Source: Dipteris shenzhenensis (lineage: Eukaryota > Polypodiophyta > Polypodiopsida > Gleicheniales). From it: a DNA stretch of 64,000 nt. The DNA lies in NCBI GenBank assembly GCA_047967505.1, contig CM106538.1. One strand, written 5' to 3'. Positions 20,041-31,490 of the stretch are shown here, one piece after another. The notes beneath the pieces are model-generated. The model searched no databases. It had not been told where the DNA came from and saw only the letters and a list, made by a program, of their open reading frames with translations. A program made the translations under genes and the position numbers. The stretch's first letter is position 1. Each line of letters begins with the position of its first letter.

Positions 20041-20981
20041 CATTAGGAAAAAAGGGAGCTCATTTTGGGGCCCTATAAGAAATTCATTATTTTCTCTTTT
20101 CTCTCTCTACAAAAGCAAGAAAATATGGATACTTGCGTGAGAAATGTCAGTGTGAAAAGGAATAAATGTATTCTTTCACATGCTTTACATTCAATGTTCA
20201 TATAAGAGCAACACTTTTTTGTGCAGAATTTGGTGATTCTGACACCGTAGACGCGTCCAGAACGGCCCAAAACCCCAAGAACGACACTAGAAATGCTAGA
20301 ATCGAACATCCGGAGGCCCGAAAACGGTCAAAAAAGACCGAAAAGTGAGATTTGCAGAAAAACGCGATTTGGTACCTTTCAAGATCTCTAGAAAAGCACG
20401 AAAATATGGATACTTGCATGAGAAATGTCAGTGTGAAAAGGAATAAATATATTCTTTCACATGCTTTACATTCAATGTTCATATAAGAGCAACACTTTTC
20501 TGTGCAAAATTTGGTGATTCTGACACTGCAGACGCTTCCGAAACGGCCCAAAACCTTAAGAATGGCACTGGAAACGCTAGAATCAGACATTCGGAGGCCC
20601 GTAAATGGCCAAAAAAGGCCGAAAAGTGAGATTTGCAGAGGTATTTTTTCTACAAATCTCACTTTGCGGCCTTTTTTGGCCGTTTTTGGGCCTCCGGATG
20701 TCTGATTCTAGCATTTCCAGTGCCGTTCTTGGGGTTTTGGCCATTCCGGACACGTCTGCAGTGTCAGAATCACCAAATTCTGCACAGAAAATAAAATTTT
20801 TAAAGATTCAAATTAGATCACCTCATTAATGTGACATGCTTCTACGAACATATAGTACTATTTCTTTTTCTTATTTTCATCTTCTTTTGTTGAATTTTCA
20901 ATGTTACGTTGGCCCATGGTTGAGAGCCTATTTTCTCTCAATTCTAAAAGGCCCCAAAATGAGCTCCCTTTTTTTCTAATG
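20041..20981. mobile_element. 941-bp foldback element
   Basis: The ends are about 32-bp inverted repeats (20,041-20,072 and 20,950-20,981; CATTAG, an A-run, then GGGAGCTCATTTTGGGGCC) with one mismatch. Inside are two direct copies of a ~245-bp unit (20,115-20,357; 20,396-20,638; both containing AAATATGGATACTTGC) and an inverted partial copy (20,652-20,787), so the single strand can fold into a long stem. Removing the element restores the copia text CAGTCGGAAGG|ATTGGTATACC exactly, with no target-site duplication visible. No protein-coding gene is supported, so it must be non-autonomous. Confidence 0.8.
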
Positions 20982-22149
20982 ATTGGTATACCTCTCTACA
21001 TCCGGTAGGGAATGACATCCTGGTAGCAGTCAACAATGATGCAAAATGTCTAGCAAAAGGAAAAGGTACGATTGCTCTCAAGTCAGATGGAGTTATAAAA
21101 CAGTTGTCCGATGTTCTTTATGTGCCAGATATCAAGAGGAACTTGTCCATTTCTGCGATCACAGATCGGGATCTCAAAGTTCACTTCGATAAGAATGGCA
21201 CACAGATTTTGGATCTTTAAGGGAAGGTCATTGGTAAAGGTACACGGCGTAACAACATCTACGAACTCTCAGCTTTCAGTGCGCAAGCTGATGTGAGCAA
21301 CACTAAGCTATGGCATGAGAGGTTTGGTCATCTAAACCTTAGTTCTTTAAAGGAGATGCATAAAAGTGGAATGATTGCAGACCTACCAAAAATTACAGAT
21401 CTGCCCGATGTATGTGAAGCTTGCATGATGGGCAAGTAGCATCAGCAGCCCTTTCCTAAAGAGGCCAGTAGGGCAAAGGCTCCTCTAGAGCTCGTTCACA
21501 CGGACCTCTGCGGAAAGATGGAGACAGAAGCTTTGGGTGGTTCCTACTACTTCATGATGCTGATCGATGACTACAGTAGAAGGATATGGATATACTTCCT
21601 AAAGACTAAAGATGAGGCTTTTGGTAAGTTCAAAGAATGGCATGTAATGGTCGAGAAAGAATCAGGGAGGAAGGTGAAGAAGTTGAGATCTGAGAGAGGT
21701 GGTGAGTTCACATCAACAAGTGAATTCGAAAGTTACTACAAAAGTCACGGGATCGAGAGGCAGAAACCCCCACCACATACGCCACAGCAAAATGGAGTAG
21801 CAGAGTGCAAGATGTGCATCATCTGCGAAATGGGAAGGAGTATGATGAAAGGGAAAGATTTGCCAAAGACTTTCTGGGCTGAAGCATGTAACACAGTAGT
21901 TTACATTCTCAATCGTAGCTACATGAAGGCTGTGAATGGGATGACTCCACGGGATGACTCCACTGCAGGCCTTTTCTGTTAAGAAACCTTCAGCTGCACA
22001 TTTCAGAGTTTTTGGATGTGACTGTTTTGTGCATGTCCCTGATGCTAACAGGACCAAATGGGAACCGAAGAGCCAAAAGTGTATTTTCTTGGGCTACAGT
22101 GAAGAGGCAAAGGGTTACCGTCTCTATAATCCTATTACCAAGAAGGTAA
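20982..22149 (+). pseudogene. copia gag-pol fragment (protease to integrase end)
   Basis: It is closely similar to 57,321-58,463 of the copia element further right, so it belongs to the same family. It covers the sequence after the protease, the GAG-pre-integrase text (LWHERFGHLNLSSLKEMHK), and the integrase (HTDLCGKM, MLIDDYSRRIWIYFLK, QQNGVAE). The expected catalytic Asp in RSDRGGEF is Glu here (RSERGGEF). In-frame stops occur near 21,219 (TAA) and 21,437 (TAG), and a small duplication near 21,950 shifts the frame. Similarity ends abruptly at 22,149 inside KKVI. No LTR is attached. Confidence 0.9.
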
Positions 22150-22677
22150 TAACACAGTATTAGATAAAGTGGGACAAAAGTTGCATTTTGGGAATTTCGA
22201 AATTGGGTGGATTTCATTAAAATTGGAAAAGGCTTCATTAAATTTGGGAAAATTTTCATTGATTGTGGGAATTTTACCAATATTGAATATGCTAATATTT
22301 GGAATTCCAATGATTATGAAAAACTTCATTGGTTGTGAAACAGTTCATTGCATATAAAAACCAGAACAAAGCATTTGTGGTAGAGTTTGAAAATCATGTA
22401 TTTGGTGGTGTTAATAAACATCGTCTAGGGACAACATGTATATTTTACTTGAGGTGTTAATAAACACCAGTTGGTGGTGTTAACAAACACCATGCATAGT
22501 GAGTTCCACTAGAAACAAAGCAGTTGTTGGTGAAGGTCAGCTTCTAAAAATTGTCATATTGATAATATGCAAATACCCATTGACAAGATAACAACAATTG
22601 AGAAACATCACATGAGAACACACCTTACAATGGAAGTTTGGGAGATTAAAAGGGAGAAAATCGACACCATTTTCTAT
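22150..22677. other. AT-rich spacer with palindromic 16-mers
   Basis: No gene seen. 22,190-22,270 has loose repeats of TTCATTAAAATTGG. Three copies of GGTGTTAATAAACACC-like sequence lie at 22,407-22,422, 22,453-22,468 and 22,476-22,491. This is the exact reverse complement of the 16-mer repeated near the right end of the large transposon (19,175 and 19,279). Confidence 0.6.
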
Positions 22678-22689
22678 GCTCTGATACCA
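22678..22689 (-). other. Possible minus-strand primer-binding-site remnant
   Basis: GCTCTGATACCA is the reverse complement of TGGTATCAGAGC, the tRNA-iMet primer site used by the two copia elements at 36,493 and 56,285. No LTR or coding region in the matching orientation is recognisable beside it. It may be a relic or chance. Confidence 0.3.
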
Positions 22690-22700
22690 AGCAAGCTCTC

Positions 22701-23566
22701 CTATGCTTTGATACATACACTCTGTGGAATCTTGATCTTCTTGGGTCTATTTATGGATTTTGATGTCCATGACCAGACAATTGCATCAATACACTCCCAT
22801 ACCTGTGGATCCAACCTATTCTCTACCCAATACTTGTTCCAGCAATCAACATAGGCATCTGCATCATTGAGCCCCTTTCTCTTAACTGATGGTGTCCAAT
22901 ACTGAATTAATAATTTCTTCAAATTAGGAGAAGCAGCATCCATCTCGGCACTTGATATGGCAACCTCAAGCCATATGGGGTATATAGGATCTAATGGCCT
23001 CACCAAGACGAAGTCACCTTGCTTAACATCCACCATTGGTCTAAACTCTTCCCTCAGCTTACCTTTTAGAGGCCCACAATAGTGATCATTCCATTCCTCA
23101 TAGCCTTGGAAATCATTAATGCAAGCATCTATATCATCCTCCTCATCAGGAGATTGTGTTCTTGGCCAAAACTCTCAGTACGCTCCTATCTCTGAGATGT
23201 TTTCCTGTTCGAGCTCACCGATCATGGTTTTCCAATAGTCTATCACTAGCCTAATGTAGTACTCTACGATGCATTCTTTCCACTTGCACATCTCTCCCAA
23301 AACTTAATGTAATCCTTTATCCTTGATATTACTTGCAAGTGATCTCTCACAAATGCAGCCATTGGCAGTATATCCGGACAACCTGTTGGCAACAATGATC
23401 GACCCTCACTATCTTTCTTCCATAGCTCAATTCCCCCTTCAATGGGCATCCAATTCGGTGATTTTGGATGCACCTTGTACTGCATCATTGGTCTGTCACC
23501 TTTATTTATGAACAAATACAACCAAAGAATTTCATAAGACCAACAAATTTGTCCTTGTAGCGGGGG
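22701..23566 (-). pseudogene. Third DUF7869-like transposase copy, C-terminal fragment
   Basis: The minus strand parallels the end of the protein at 1950-5291. KGDRPMMQYKVHP matches DEKPMMQWQHYSL, EFWPRTQSP matches LFWPNVGND, HYCGPLKGKLREEF matches PYCGPKKREF, and GDFVLVRPLDP...WLEVA matches CFVAVRPL...FWVAKV. An in-frame stop sits near 23,178 and there is a shift near 23,300. The DDE-like core is absent, because the copy is cut at about 23,566 by the palindromic satellite. Divergence from the other copies is high, so this is a separate, older subfamily. It shows that this transposase family has colonised the locus repeatedly. Confidence 0.75.
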
Positions 23567-24786
23567 GAGAATGGCACCAGTGCCATTCTCCATGTGGGAT
23601 TGTGGAGAATGGCATTGGTGCCGTTCTCCATGTGAATTTGGCTTTCCTATGAGAATTGCATATCCCATCTTCCCTATCACTGATATATTACCTACCCCAA
23701 TCTTCACACCACTACATCACCCATTTGATTCGATTACACAAATTTAACCTGTTGCAACCACTTCATTACCCACCAACATCTTAACCTTATCCCCACATCT
23801 AGTAGCCATTCCCTATCATTTCAATTACGAAAAATAGGAAAGCGAGCAGATTATAGCTAAAGGGATTCACAAGCCTAGTCTAATGACATTCAAGTGTGCA
23901 AATTCTAGCTTTATAAAATGAGAGAGCCAATCTTTTGAATTACAACAATGCAATGGGAGAATGGACCTAGGTGCCATTCTCCCATTACAAAGCTCTCAAA
24001 TTTTCAAATTTGCAGAGGGAGAGTGTCACTAGTGCCATTCTCCTGTTACAATGTCCTAAATTTTTGCTTTGCAACCGGAGAATCGCACTAGTGCCATTCT
24101 CCCACTACAATGTCATGATTAAAAATTTGGGCTTTGAGATGGGAGAATCGCATGAGTGCCATTCTAGCATTGCGATGTCCTAATTTTAAAAAATTTATTT
24201 GAAAAGGGGAATGGCACTAGTGCCATTCTCCCCATGCATTGACTTGAGAAAAACATTTGTCTTCATAAGAGGAGAACACACTGGTGCCATTCTTCCTTTG
24301 GAAGACAAAATTTTGACTTGGGACTTTGCCTTGGGAGAATGCCAATGGTGCCATGCTCCCTTTGCAAAGCCAAAATTTTATATCAGGACATTGCAATGGG
24401 AGAATGGCACTGGTGCCATTCTCCCTTTTTGAAGGCAAACTTTGAATCAAGACATTGCATTGGGAGACTAGCACTTGTGCCATTTTCCCTTTGCAAAGCC
24501 AAGATTTTGAATCGTGACATTACAATGGGAGAATGGCACTAGTGCCATACTGTCTTTGTGAAGTAGAAATTTTGAATCACGACATTGCATGGGGAGAATG
24601 GCACAGCCAAAGTTTTGAATCGAGACATTGCAACGGGAGAATGGCAGTGGTGCAAATTTAAAATTTAAAATTTTTGTCTTTGTAATAGGAAAATGGAGAA
24701 TGGCACTAATGCCATTCTCTCATTGGAAAATGGAGAATGGCACTAGTGCCATTCTCCCATTGCAATGCTGAAAATTGAAACCATAC

Positions 24787-24828
<42 letters not shown>

Positions 24829-25268
24829 CATGGTACTCCTTTGAAACCATACACTATTTTTATCTTTAGGACATTCCAATGGGAGAATGGCACTGGTGCC
24901 CTTCTACTTTTGTGAAGCCAAAATTTTGAATCAGGACATTCCATTGGGAGAATGGCACTGGTGCCATTCTCCCAATGCAATACCTTGACTCATATTTTCA
25001 CTGGTGCCATTTTGACTCTGTGAAGCCAAAACTTTGAATCTAGGAGAATGGCACTAGTGCCATTTCCCCTTTGCACAGCCAAGATTTGAATCGGGAAATC
25101 ACAATGGGAGAATGGCACTAGTGCCATTCCCCCTTTGCAAAGCCAAAGTTTTGAATTGGGACATTGCAATGGGAGAATGGAAGTGGAGCAAATTTAAAAT
25201 TTAAAAGATTTTAGCTTTGCAAAATGGGGAGATTGGAGGATGGCACTAGTGCCATTCTCCCATTGCAA
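23567..25268. repeat. Palindromic satellite, about 80-bp units
   Basis: About 20 copies of a perfect or near-perfect 26-bp palindrome beginning GGAGAATGGCACTAGTGCC. They are separated by 50-90 bp of related spacer (TTTGCAAAGCCAAAATTTTGAATC, then ACATTGCAATG). The spacers are also similar to each other, so these are tandem units and not scattered sites. The array interrupts the transposase remnant on its left and is itself interrupted by copia sequence on its right; it resumes near 29,261. Confidence 0.9.
24790..24825 (+). repeat. (TG)n microsatellite
   Basis: About 18 uninterrupted TG dinucleotides inside the palindromic satellite. Confidence 0.95.
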
Positions 25269-25916
25269 TATAGATCTTTTTACAAGCTACAACTTTGTCG
25301 TTTACAGCTTTGGCATCCCGTCTTTCAGTGAAAAGATATCGCTGTTCAAAGATAGGGACAGCATGTTATTTTGCCCAAAGTGGCTGTGAGGTATTGTTGT
25401 AGGAATTTCTCTTGCACAATAGTGAATTGGGAACTCACAGTAAATTACAGAAAGTGATTGGGATCTCACTTCAATCCAAGGGCATTATTGGCATTTTGGC
25501 AAGTCTCTTTGGCACATTTGGCAAGTGGTGAATGTTTGATTTTGTTGCCAAAGGATTGCACACTTGAGGTGATGCATTGGTAATGCAGTAAATGCCATTT
25601 CGATGCATAATGGATTTGCATTGGTGGATGCCGCACTGATGTTTATGGATAGTTGAGTTGGGCTCCTATTGCCATTGGTTGAGCAGGCATTGCTCATTTG
25701 GTTCAGTGCATTTCTTACTTGGATTGCCAGGTATTGGCAGGTTACTGGGCTGCATATATTCTTGTTTATGACTCTTTATGGCTGAGTGCTTTTGAGCATT
25801 GGATCAGCCAGTTTATTTGGAGACCTAATTGGTTTGGACAACACTATATTTTTTGGTCATTTGGGTTGCCTATTGCACTATACTACTCTTTGGTTGTGAG
25901 CTATTGTGCCACAGAT

Positions 25917-28900
25917 ATGGCGTCTACAGCTAGTAGTGCCCTCTTTGATATTGAGAGGTTGGATGGATCAAACTTTTAGTATTGGAAAGAGTAGATTTAT
26001 GATGTGTTAGTGCAAAAGAGGCAGCATAAGCCCATTCAATGCAAAGGTGTCAAGCCTAATAGCATTAAACAGAGTGATTGGGATGACATGGATGAGCAAG
26101 CATGCTATATCATTCAGTCATCACTCTCGAAGTCAGTCTACTTGTAGGTACATGATGGTGTACAGGGTGTAGACTGCCATGCATATGAGTTCTATACTCA
26201 TATATGCCGGATGTATGACCATGATAGTGTTATGTTATAGCATGATGGGCTGAAATGTCATGATGGGCTGAAATACAGCCTTGATATGCACTCCAGAGAT
26301 AGATCAATTGGTAGAAACAGGTCATGTTCAAGGGGGAATTCCAAGAGCAAGTCTAGCTCTCGACTTGTGTTAGATGTTTCTATTGTGGAAAGTATGGCCA
26401 CATGAAAAAGTATTGCTGGAAATGGCTGAGAAAATGCAAGAAGAAGAGCAAGGTTAAGAATGACAGGAAGAAGGAGAAGAACATGTTGAGCTTCAGGGTG
26501 TGGATGCTAGGGTTTCCACTGACAGTAGCAGTGATGAAGGCATTCTTTTTTCTATGTCTGACACCTCCTTCTTGGCCACCGATGTACCCATTCTCGGTGA
26601 TTGGATGTTAGATCCATGTGCTTCATGTCATATGACCCCTCATAGGTCATGGTTCAGTGCATATTAGGAATGCATTGTGGAGAGTGGTTTGATGGGCATT
26701 GATCATTCTATGGATGTCTATGGTTATGGGGATATCCACCTTGTTATGCCTAGTGGCTCTATTCTTGTTCTACAGAGGGTTAGACATATATCAGGACTTG
26801 CTACGAGCAAGATCAGTACTGGACAGTTGGTTGAGGCAGGTTATCATGTCTCTTTGGGTGATCATGCATGGAAGATTTCTAGAGGCAATCTGGTTATGGC
26901 TAGGGGATCACGGGTTGGATTCTCTTATGCATTGCATGTATCAGGTGTCCAGGATAAGATGCTTATGATTAGTAAGTAGCCATCGGTTAGTTTATGGTAT
27001 GCCAAACTTGGACATATGTCTACTGTAGGTATGGAAGCCCTTACAACATTGAGATACATTCCTGTTATGGATGTCTCTCAAATTTTATGTCATGATTGTG
27101 ATGATGATCAGCAGTCAGGATCCTCTTTTTTGAGAAAGACAGTCAGTAAGAGGTATGTTAAGCCATTGCAGTTGGTTCATAGTGCAGTTTGTGGGCCTAT
27201 GCCTACCATTTCACTGGGTGGCGCCTCTTACTTTGTGACATTTATTGATGCTGCTACAAAGTACATATGGGTATATCCGATTCGTCAAAGGCATGATGTA
27301 TATGATACATTTCAGCGCTTCTTGGGTAATGCTAAAAATCAGTCAGGAAAGAAGCTATTGAGCTTGATGACTGATGGTGATGCAGAGTTTACCTCTCCTA
27401 GATTTCAGCATCTATGTGATACACTTGGTATCAGGAGGGTGTTGACCACTCCTTATCTTTCTGCTCACGATGCCTTGGCAGAAGGCATAAATCGGATTCT
27501 ATTGGACAGGATTGGTAGCACGCTACGATATGCAAGTCTTACCGAATGCTATTGGGCTGAGGCATGTAAGACAGCTACATACTTGCTTAACAGGTCACCC
27601 AGGAGATCTCTGAATGGTAGAGTGCCATTTGACTTCTTGACAGGTAGGGCACCATGTTATGAGCATTTACGTGTGTTTGGCTACGAGGCTTATGCTCATG
27701 GTTGCCGATCGAGGAGGTGTATCTTCCTTGGATACAGTGAGTTCAGTAGGGACTACAGCTTATGGGATTCTTCAACTAGAGAGTTGATACGTAGCCATAA
27801 TGTCTATTTCAGAGAGGATGCAATGTTTAGATAGCCCAGGACTGTGGATTGCAGGTAGGAGAGTGGTGTTCCAAGAGGGTGTAAGTGCACTGATACCTCC
27901 GAATTCTTTGCAGTGGCAGCCCATATCCCTTGGAGTGGGAGGTTTTTCCCACAGTGAGCAGGTTATAAAGTTGGGGCAGTCATGATTACTTCCTGATTTT
28001 GGTCAGAGACGGTCAAATGTCTTGAGTTTTCCACAGGTTTATACTCCTATGGAGATTGTTGATGCATCTTCTAATCTTGGCTAATGATGCCCGGTATGAT
28101 CCATTGGCTGGTTATGCCAGGACAAATGTGGTTTCTGCATTTATTGACTCGAGTCATATTGCGCATGGGCAAGAATAATTGATATGTTTGCTTCATAAGT
28201 GCCTCCATGGCCAGAAGCAATCCCCTCGAGCTTGGCTTCATAGGTTTGATACCGTTATGAGAGCTTAGGATGTGATGCGCAGTGAGACAGGTTATGGTCT
28301 TAGTATTCAGGAGGTTGCTATCCTTCTGAGGTTACTTGCCATATGGTACCTAATGGACAAGGATGCTTTGTAGTGGGAGCTGCATGGTCTTGATGATGTT
28401 TGTCAGATACTTGGTTGTTTCAGATGGAGAGGGGGAAGTTACTGAGTACTCCATTGCTTGTATTGGCTCCACACTTGAAACACAGCAGGTTTGACGATCA
28501 CAGATCAGTTGAGCAACAAGTTGTGGTTGATATGGCAGCCATAGTACTTCATGCATCCATGACTGTGTTGAGACTTGGTTCTCACATGTTTGCCATTGGG
28601 GCTACACTTCCGGTTCTTGCTTTCGTTGTAGTGGGAGTTGGTAGCATGATTATGGCAGATTTTGGCAGTAGGTAAGCGGTTGTGGACATCAGGCCCTTAT
28701 GCTTCCAGGAGCAACATGTAGGTGATGCAGGTTGGGTAGACCAATATAGGTCTACTGTAGGGCATGTGCTTATGGTCACAGGTGGTACAGAGACATTTTC
28801 TTTGCACAGTGACAGTTTGGGTGCTATGGACTTAGCACAGGAGCACGTGATGGTGAGAGTTCACTCTCCCAGTGAGATCTCCCAGTGAGATCTGGCATGA

Positions 28901-29000
28901 GATTTTGGTTGATAGGCATCTACAGCTTGTCATTTTCTATCCTGCAGACCTGATGTCTGCTAGCAGCTTATCCTCTATGCACTTTGCACATTGTAAAGTG
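25917..29000 (+). pseudogene. copia element 1 gag-pol, heavily mutated
   Basis: Gag starts at ATG 25,917 (MASTASSALFDIERLDGSNF). A zinc knuckle lies near 26,375-26,410 (CFYCGKYGHMKKYC, read through breaks). The protease is near 26,600, where the expected DSGAS is DPCAS. Integrase runs through 27,016-27,834: HSAVCGPM has lost the first catalytic Asp, and MTDGDAEF and YWAEACKTATYLLNRSP are recognisable. Only a scrap of reverse transcriptase remains near 28,185-28,260 (LHKCLHGQKQSPRAW), with no YVDD motif. RNase H traces follow near 28,800 (HSDSLGAMDLAQE). Many stops and frameshifts: certainly dead. Confidence 0.85.
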
Positions 29001-29109
29001 CCGATGGGCATAGGATGACGGTCTAGTCATCTTGTTTTTCAGCCTATGGTTGATTGTATTATATGTGTACTATACTCCCTTAAAGGCACATTGCCTTTAA
29101 GTGGGAGGT

Positions 29110-29260
29110 TGTTGGGGTAAAGGGTAGTGTGCCCACCCACTTGTACTGTGCCCATGTATACTCATATATATATATGATAGAGGAATAAGCTAGAGTAGCT
29201 TTTGCTCCACCACTTTTGGTGTCTCCTTAACCCTTTGTGAGTGCTCCCTCTTCCCCCACA
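29110..29260 (+). repeat. 3' LTR of copia element 1 (151 bp)
   Basis: Starts TGTTGGGG right after the polypurine tract and ends CCCCCACA, giving short TG..CA inverted ends. A TATA-like ATATATATATAT lies near 29,165. It is very short, like the 171-bp LTR of copia element 2. Satellite sequence (ATGCCATTCTC) resumes immediately after it. Confidence 0.7.
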
Positions 29261-31490
29261 ATGCCATTCTCTCTAATATTAAATTTAAATTCAAATTCAT
29301 ATTGATATTTTTAATTTTAATTTGTATTTCAAATTGAAATTAATCTTTTTGAAATTGTATTTCAAAACCTAAATTCTAGTTTTCAAATTTTGATTTCAAG
29401 TTAAACTTCAATCTCAATTTTGATTTTCATGATTGAATGGCAAATTTAGAGATTGAAATTTTAATTTTAAATGGAGAATGGCACCAGTGCCATTCTCCAA
29501 GACCTCATAAGAAGTCCTTGAGAGTGGCACTAGTGCCAATATCCCTTGAGATAAATAAAATTTAAAAAATAAAAATTTCTAGTTATAAAGTGAAAGAGTT
29601 GGAACACTGATCAAGATTTATGTGTAAGATTTGGTACCAAAATAAAAAATATCAATGATACACTACCAATAAAATCAATGGAATGCCAATCTACATGTTG
29701 AGTTTGTGTAGATTTCCACTAGTGGAGAATGACAGTGATGCCAATATCATGCAGGGATCTACATAATGGAACTGAGATCCCCAAGCTAATATTAGGGCAG
29801 ACATTTCTACCAGTGGAGAATGGCAGTGGTGCCAATATCTTATTGGGCCCTAGAAAATGGCACTAAGAAGCCTAAACTCACATGTGCATTATTCTATGTT
29901 CCACCGGTGGAGAATGGCAGTGGTGCCATTCTCTAAAACATCATTCTTCTAGTCCGATCTGATCAATGTATAGGATAGATCATGTGAAGAAGTGCAACTT
30001 TGAGTATGCCATTCTCCAACATTGTGTCAATGTCCATGTGAGCTTATGTAGGTTGTGGCCTTGGATTTCCTATAAGACTCTCTCAGTGATATCTTGAAAT
30101 TCATCTTTGAAATTCCATTCTCTCAGTGATATCTTGATCAATACATATGGCAGAATATAGCCAAAAATGTGAAATTCAACTTTTAAATGCCATTCTCCCA
30201 CTACCATAGTGGCCCAAAATGTATAGGGTAGATTATGGCAAGATATTCTTCTTTTAGATGCCAGTCTCCAATTGTAGAGTAACTTCATCTTTGAAATGTA
30301 TCGGGTAGATGAGGAAAATTCAACTTTCCTCCTATGTAGTGATCATAGTCTCATTTGTGTAGAGATCATATGGATTTCTGTCAATCTTTGTGGAGAATGC
30401 CACCAGTGGGAGAATTGTAGTACTACCGATCTCATACCAGTGCTGCACAAGGAATCCTAAACTCGCATGTGCATTAGAACTTTTGCCATTATCCTCCTAC
30501 CAATAAAATCAGTGGAATGTCAATCCACATGTTTAGTTTTGGTAGATTGCCACCAGTGGAGAATGGTAGTGATGCTAATGTCATGCAAATACCTACATAA
30601 TGGCAATAATATCCTCAAACTCACACATGGATTGGGACCGGCGGGCACCATTCTCATATGATGACTAGAATACCCCTCCTAGAATATAGGGTAGATTAGG
30701 GAAATTCAACTTTCCTCCTATGTAGTGATCACAGACTCATTTGTGTAGAGATCAAGGATATGTGTCAATCTTTGTGGAGAATGCCACCAGTGGAGAATGG
30801 CAGTGGTGCCAATCTCATACCAAGACCTAAAAAATAGCACAAGGAATCCTGACCTGAAAACATGCACAGGGAATCCTAAACTCACATGAGCATTGGCACT
30901 TTTGCCATTATCCTACTGCAGCCAATAAAATTAGTGGAATGCCAATCTATAGGTTTAGTTTGTCTAGATTACCACTAGTGGAGAATGGCAGTGATGCCAA
31001 TCTCATGCAGGCACCTACATAATGACACTAAGATCATCAAACTCACATGTGGATTGGAATCGGACACCATTCTCCTATGATCACTGGAATACCCCACCTA
31101 GAATAGTAGTGTAAACATTTGTACAAGTGGAGAATGGCAGTGGTGTCAATCTATTATTAGGCCCTAGAAAATGGCATTAAGAAGCCTAAACTCACATGTG
31201 CATGCTTCTCAATGCCATTTTCTAGGGCCTAATAAGAGATTGGCCCCACTGGAGAATGGATTTGTGTCAATCTTTGTGGAGAATGCCACCAGTGGAGAAT
31301 GGCAGTGGTGCCAATCTCATACCAAGACCTTAAAAATGGCACAAGGAATCCTAAACTCACATGTGCATTGGCACTTTTGCCATTATACTGGAATACCCCT
31401 CCTAGAACAGTAGGGTAAACATTTGTACAAGTGGAGAATGGCAGTGGTGCCAATCTCTTATTAGGCCCTAAGAAATGGCATTGAGAAGCC
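29261..31490. repeat. Degenerate part of the palindromic satellite
   Basis: Irregular copies of GTGGAGAATGGCAGTGGTGCC-type cores mixed with the motifs that make up the 465-bp unit to the right (CTAAACTCACATGTGCATT, GAATCGGACACCATTCTCC). The units are scrambled and truncated. No gene. Confidence 0.8.

Larger units (their letters stand above)
25269..29260 (+). mobile_element. Decayed copia element 1, 5'-truncated
   Basis: It lies between two arms of the palindromic satellite. It has a leader, degenerate gag-pol, a polypurine tract (CTTTAAGTGGGAGG, 29,095-29,108) and a 3' LTR-like end. No 5' LTR or primer-binding site is visible at the left border (about 25,269). Layout, leader text and polypurine tract match copia element 2 at 36,320, so they are sister families. 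Confidence 0.8.

Noticed and set aside
22678-22689. A complete minus-strand retroelement starting at the reverse primer-site motif
   Set aside because: No LTR, gag or pol text in matching orientation is found next to it. It is kept only as a weak feature.
24720-24980. Frame with His-Thr repeats across the TG microsatellite
   Set aside because: It arises from the dinucleotide repeat and the palindromic satellite; not a gene.
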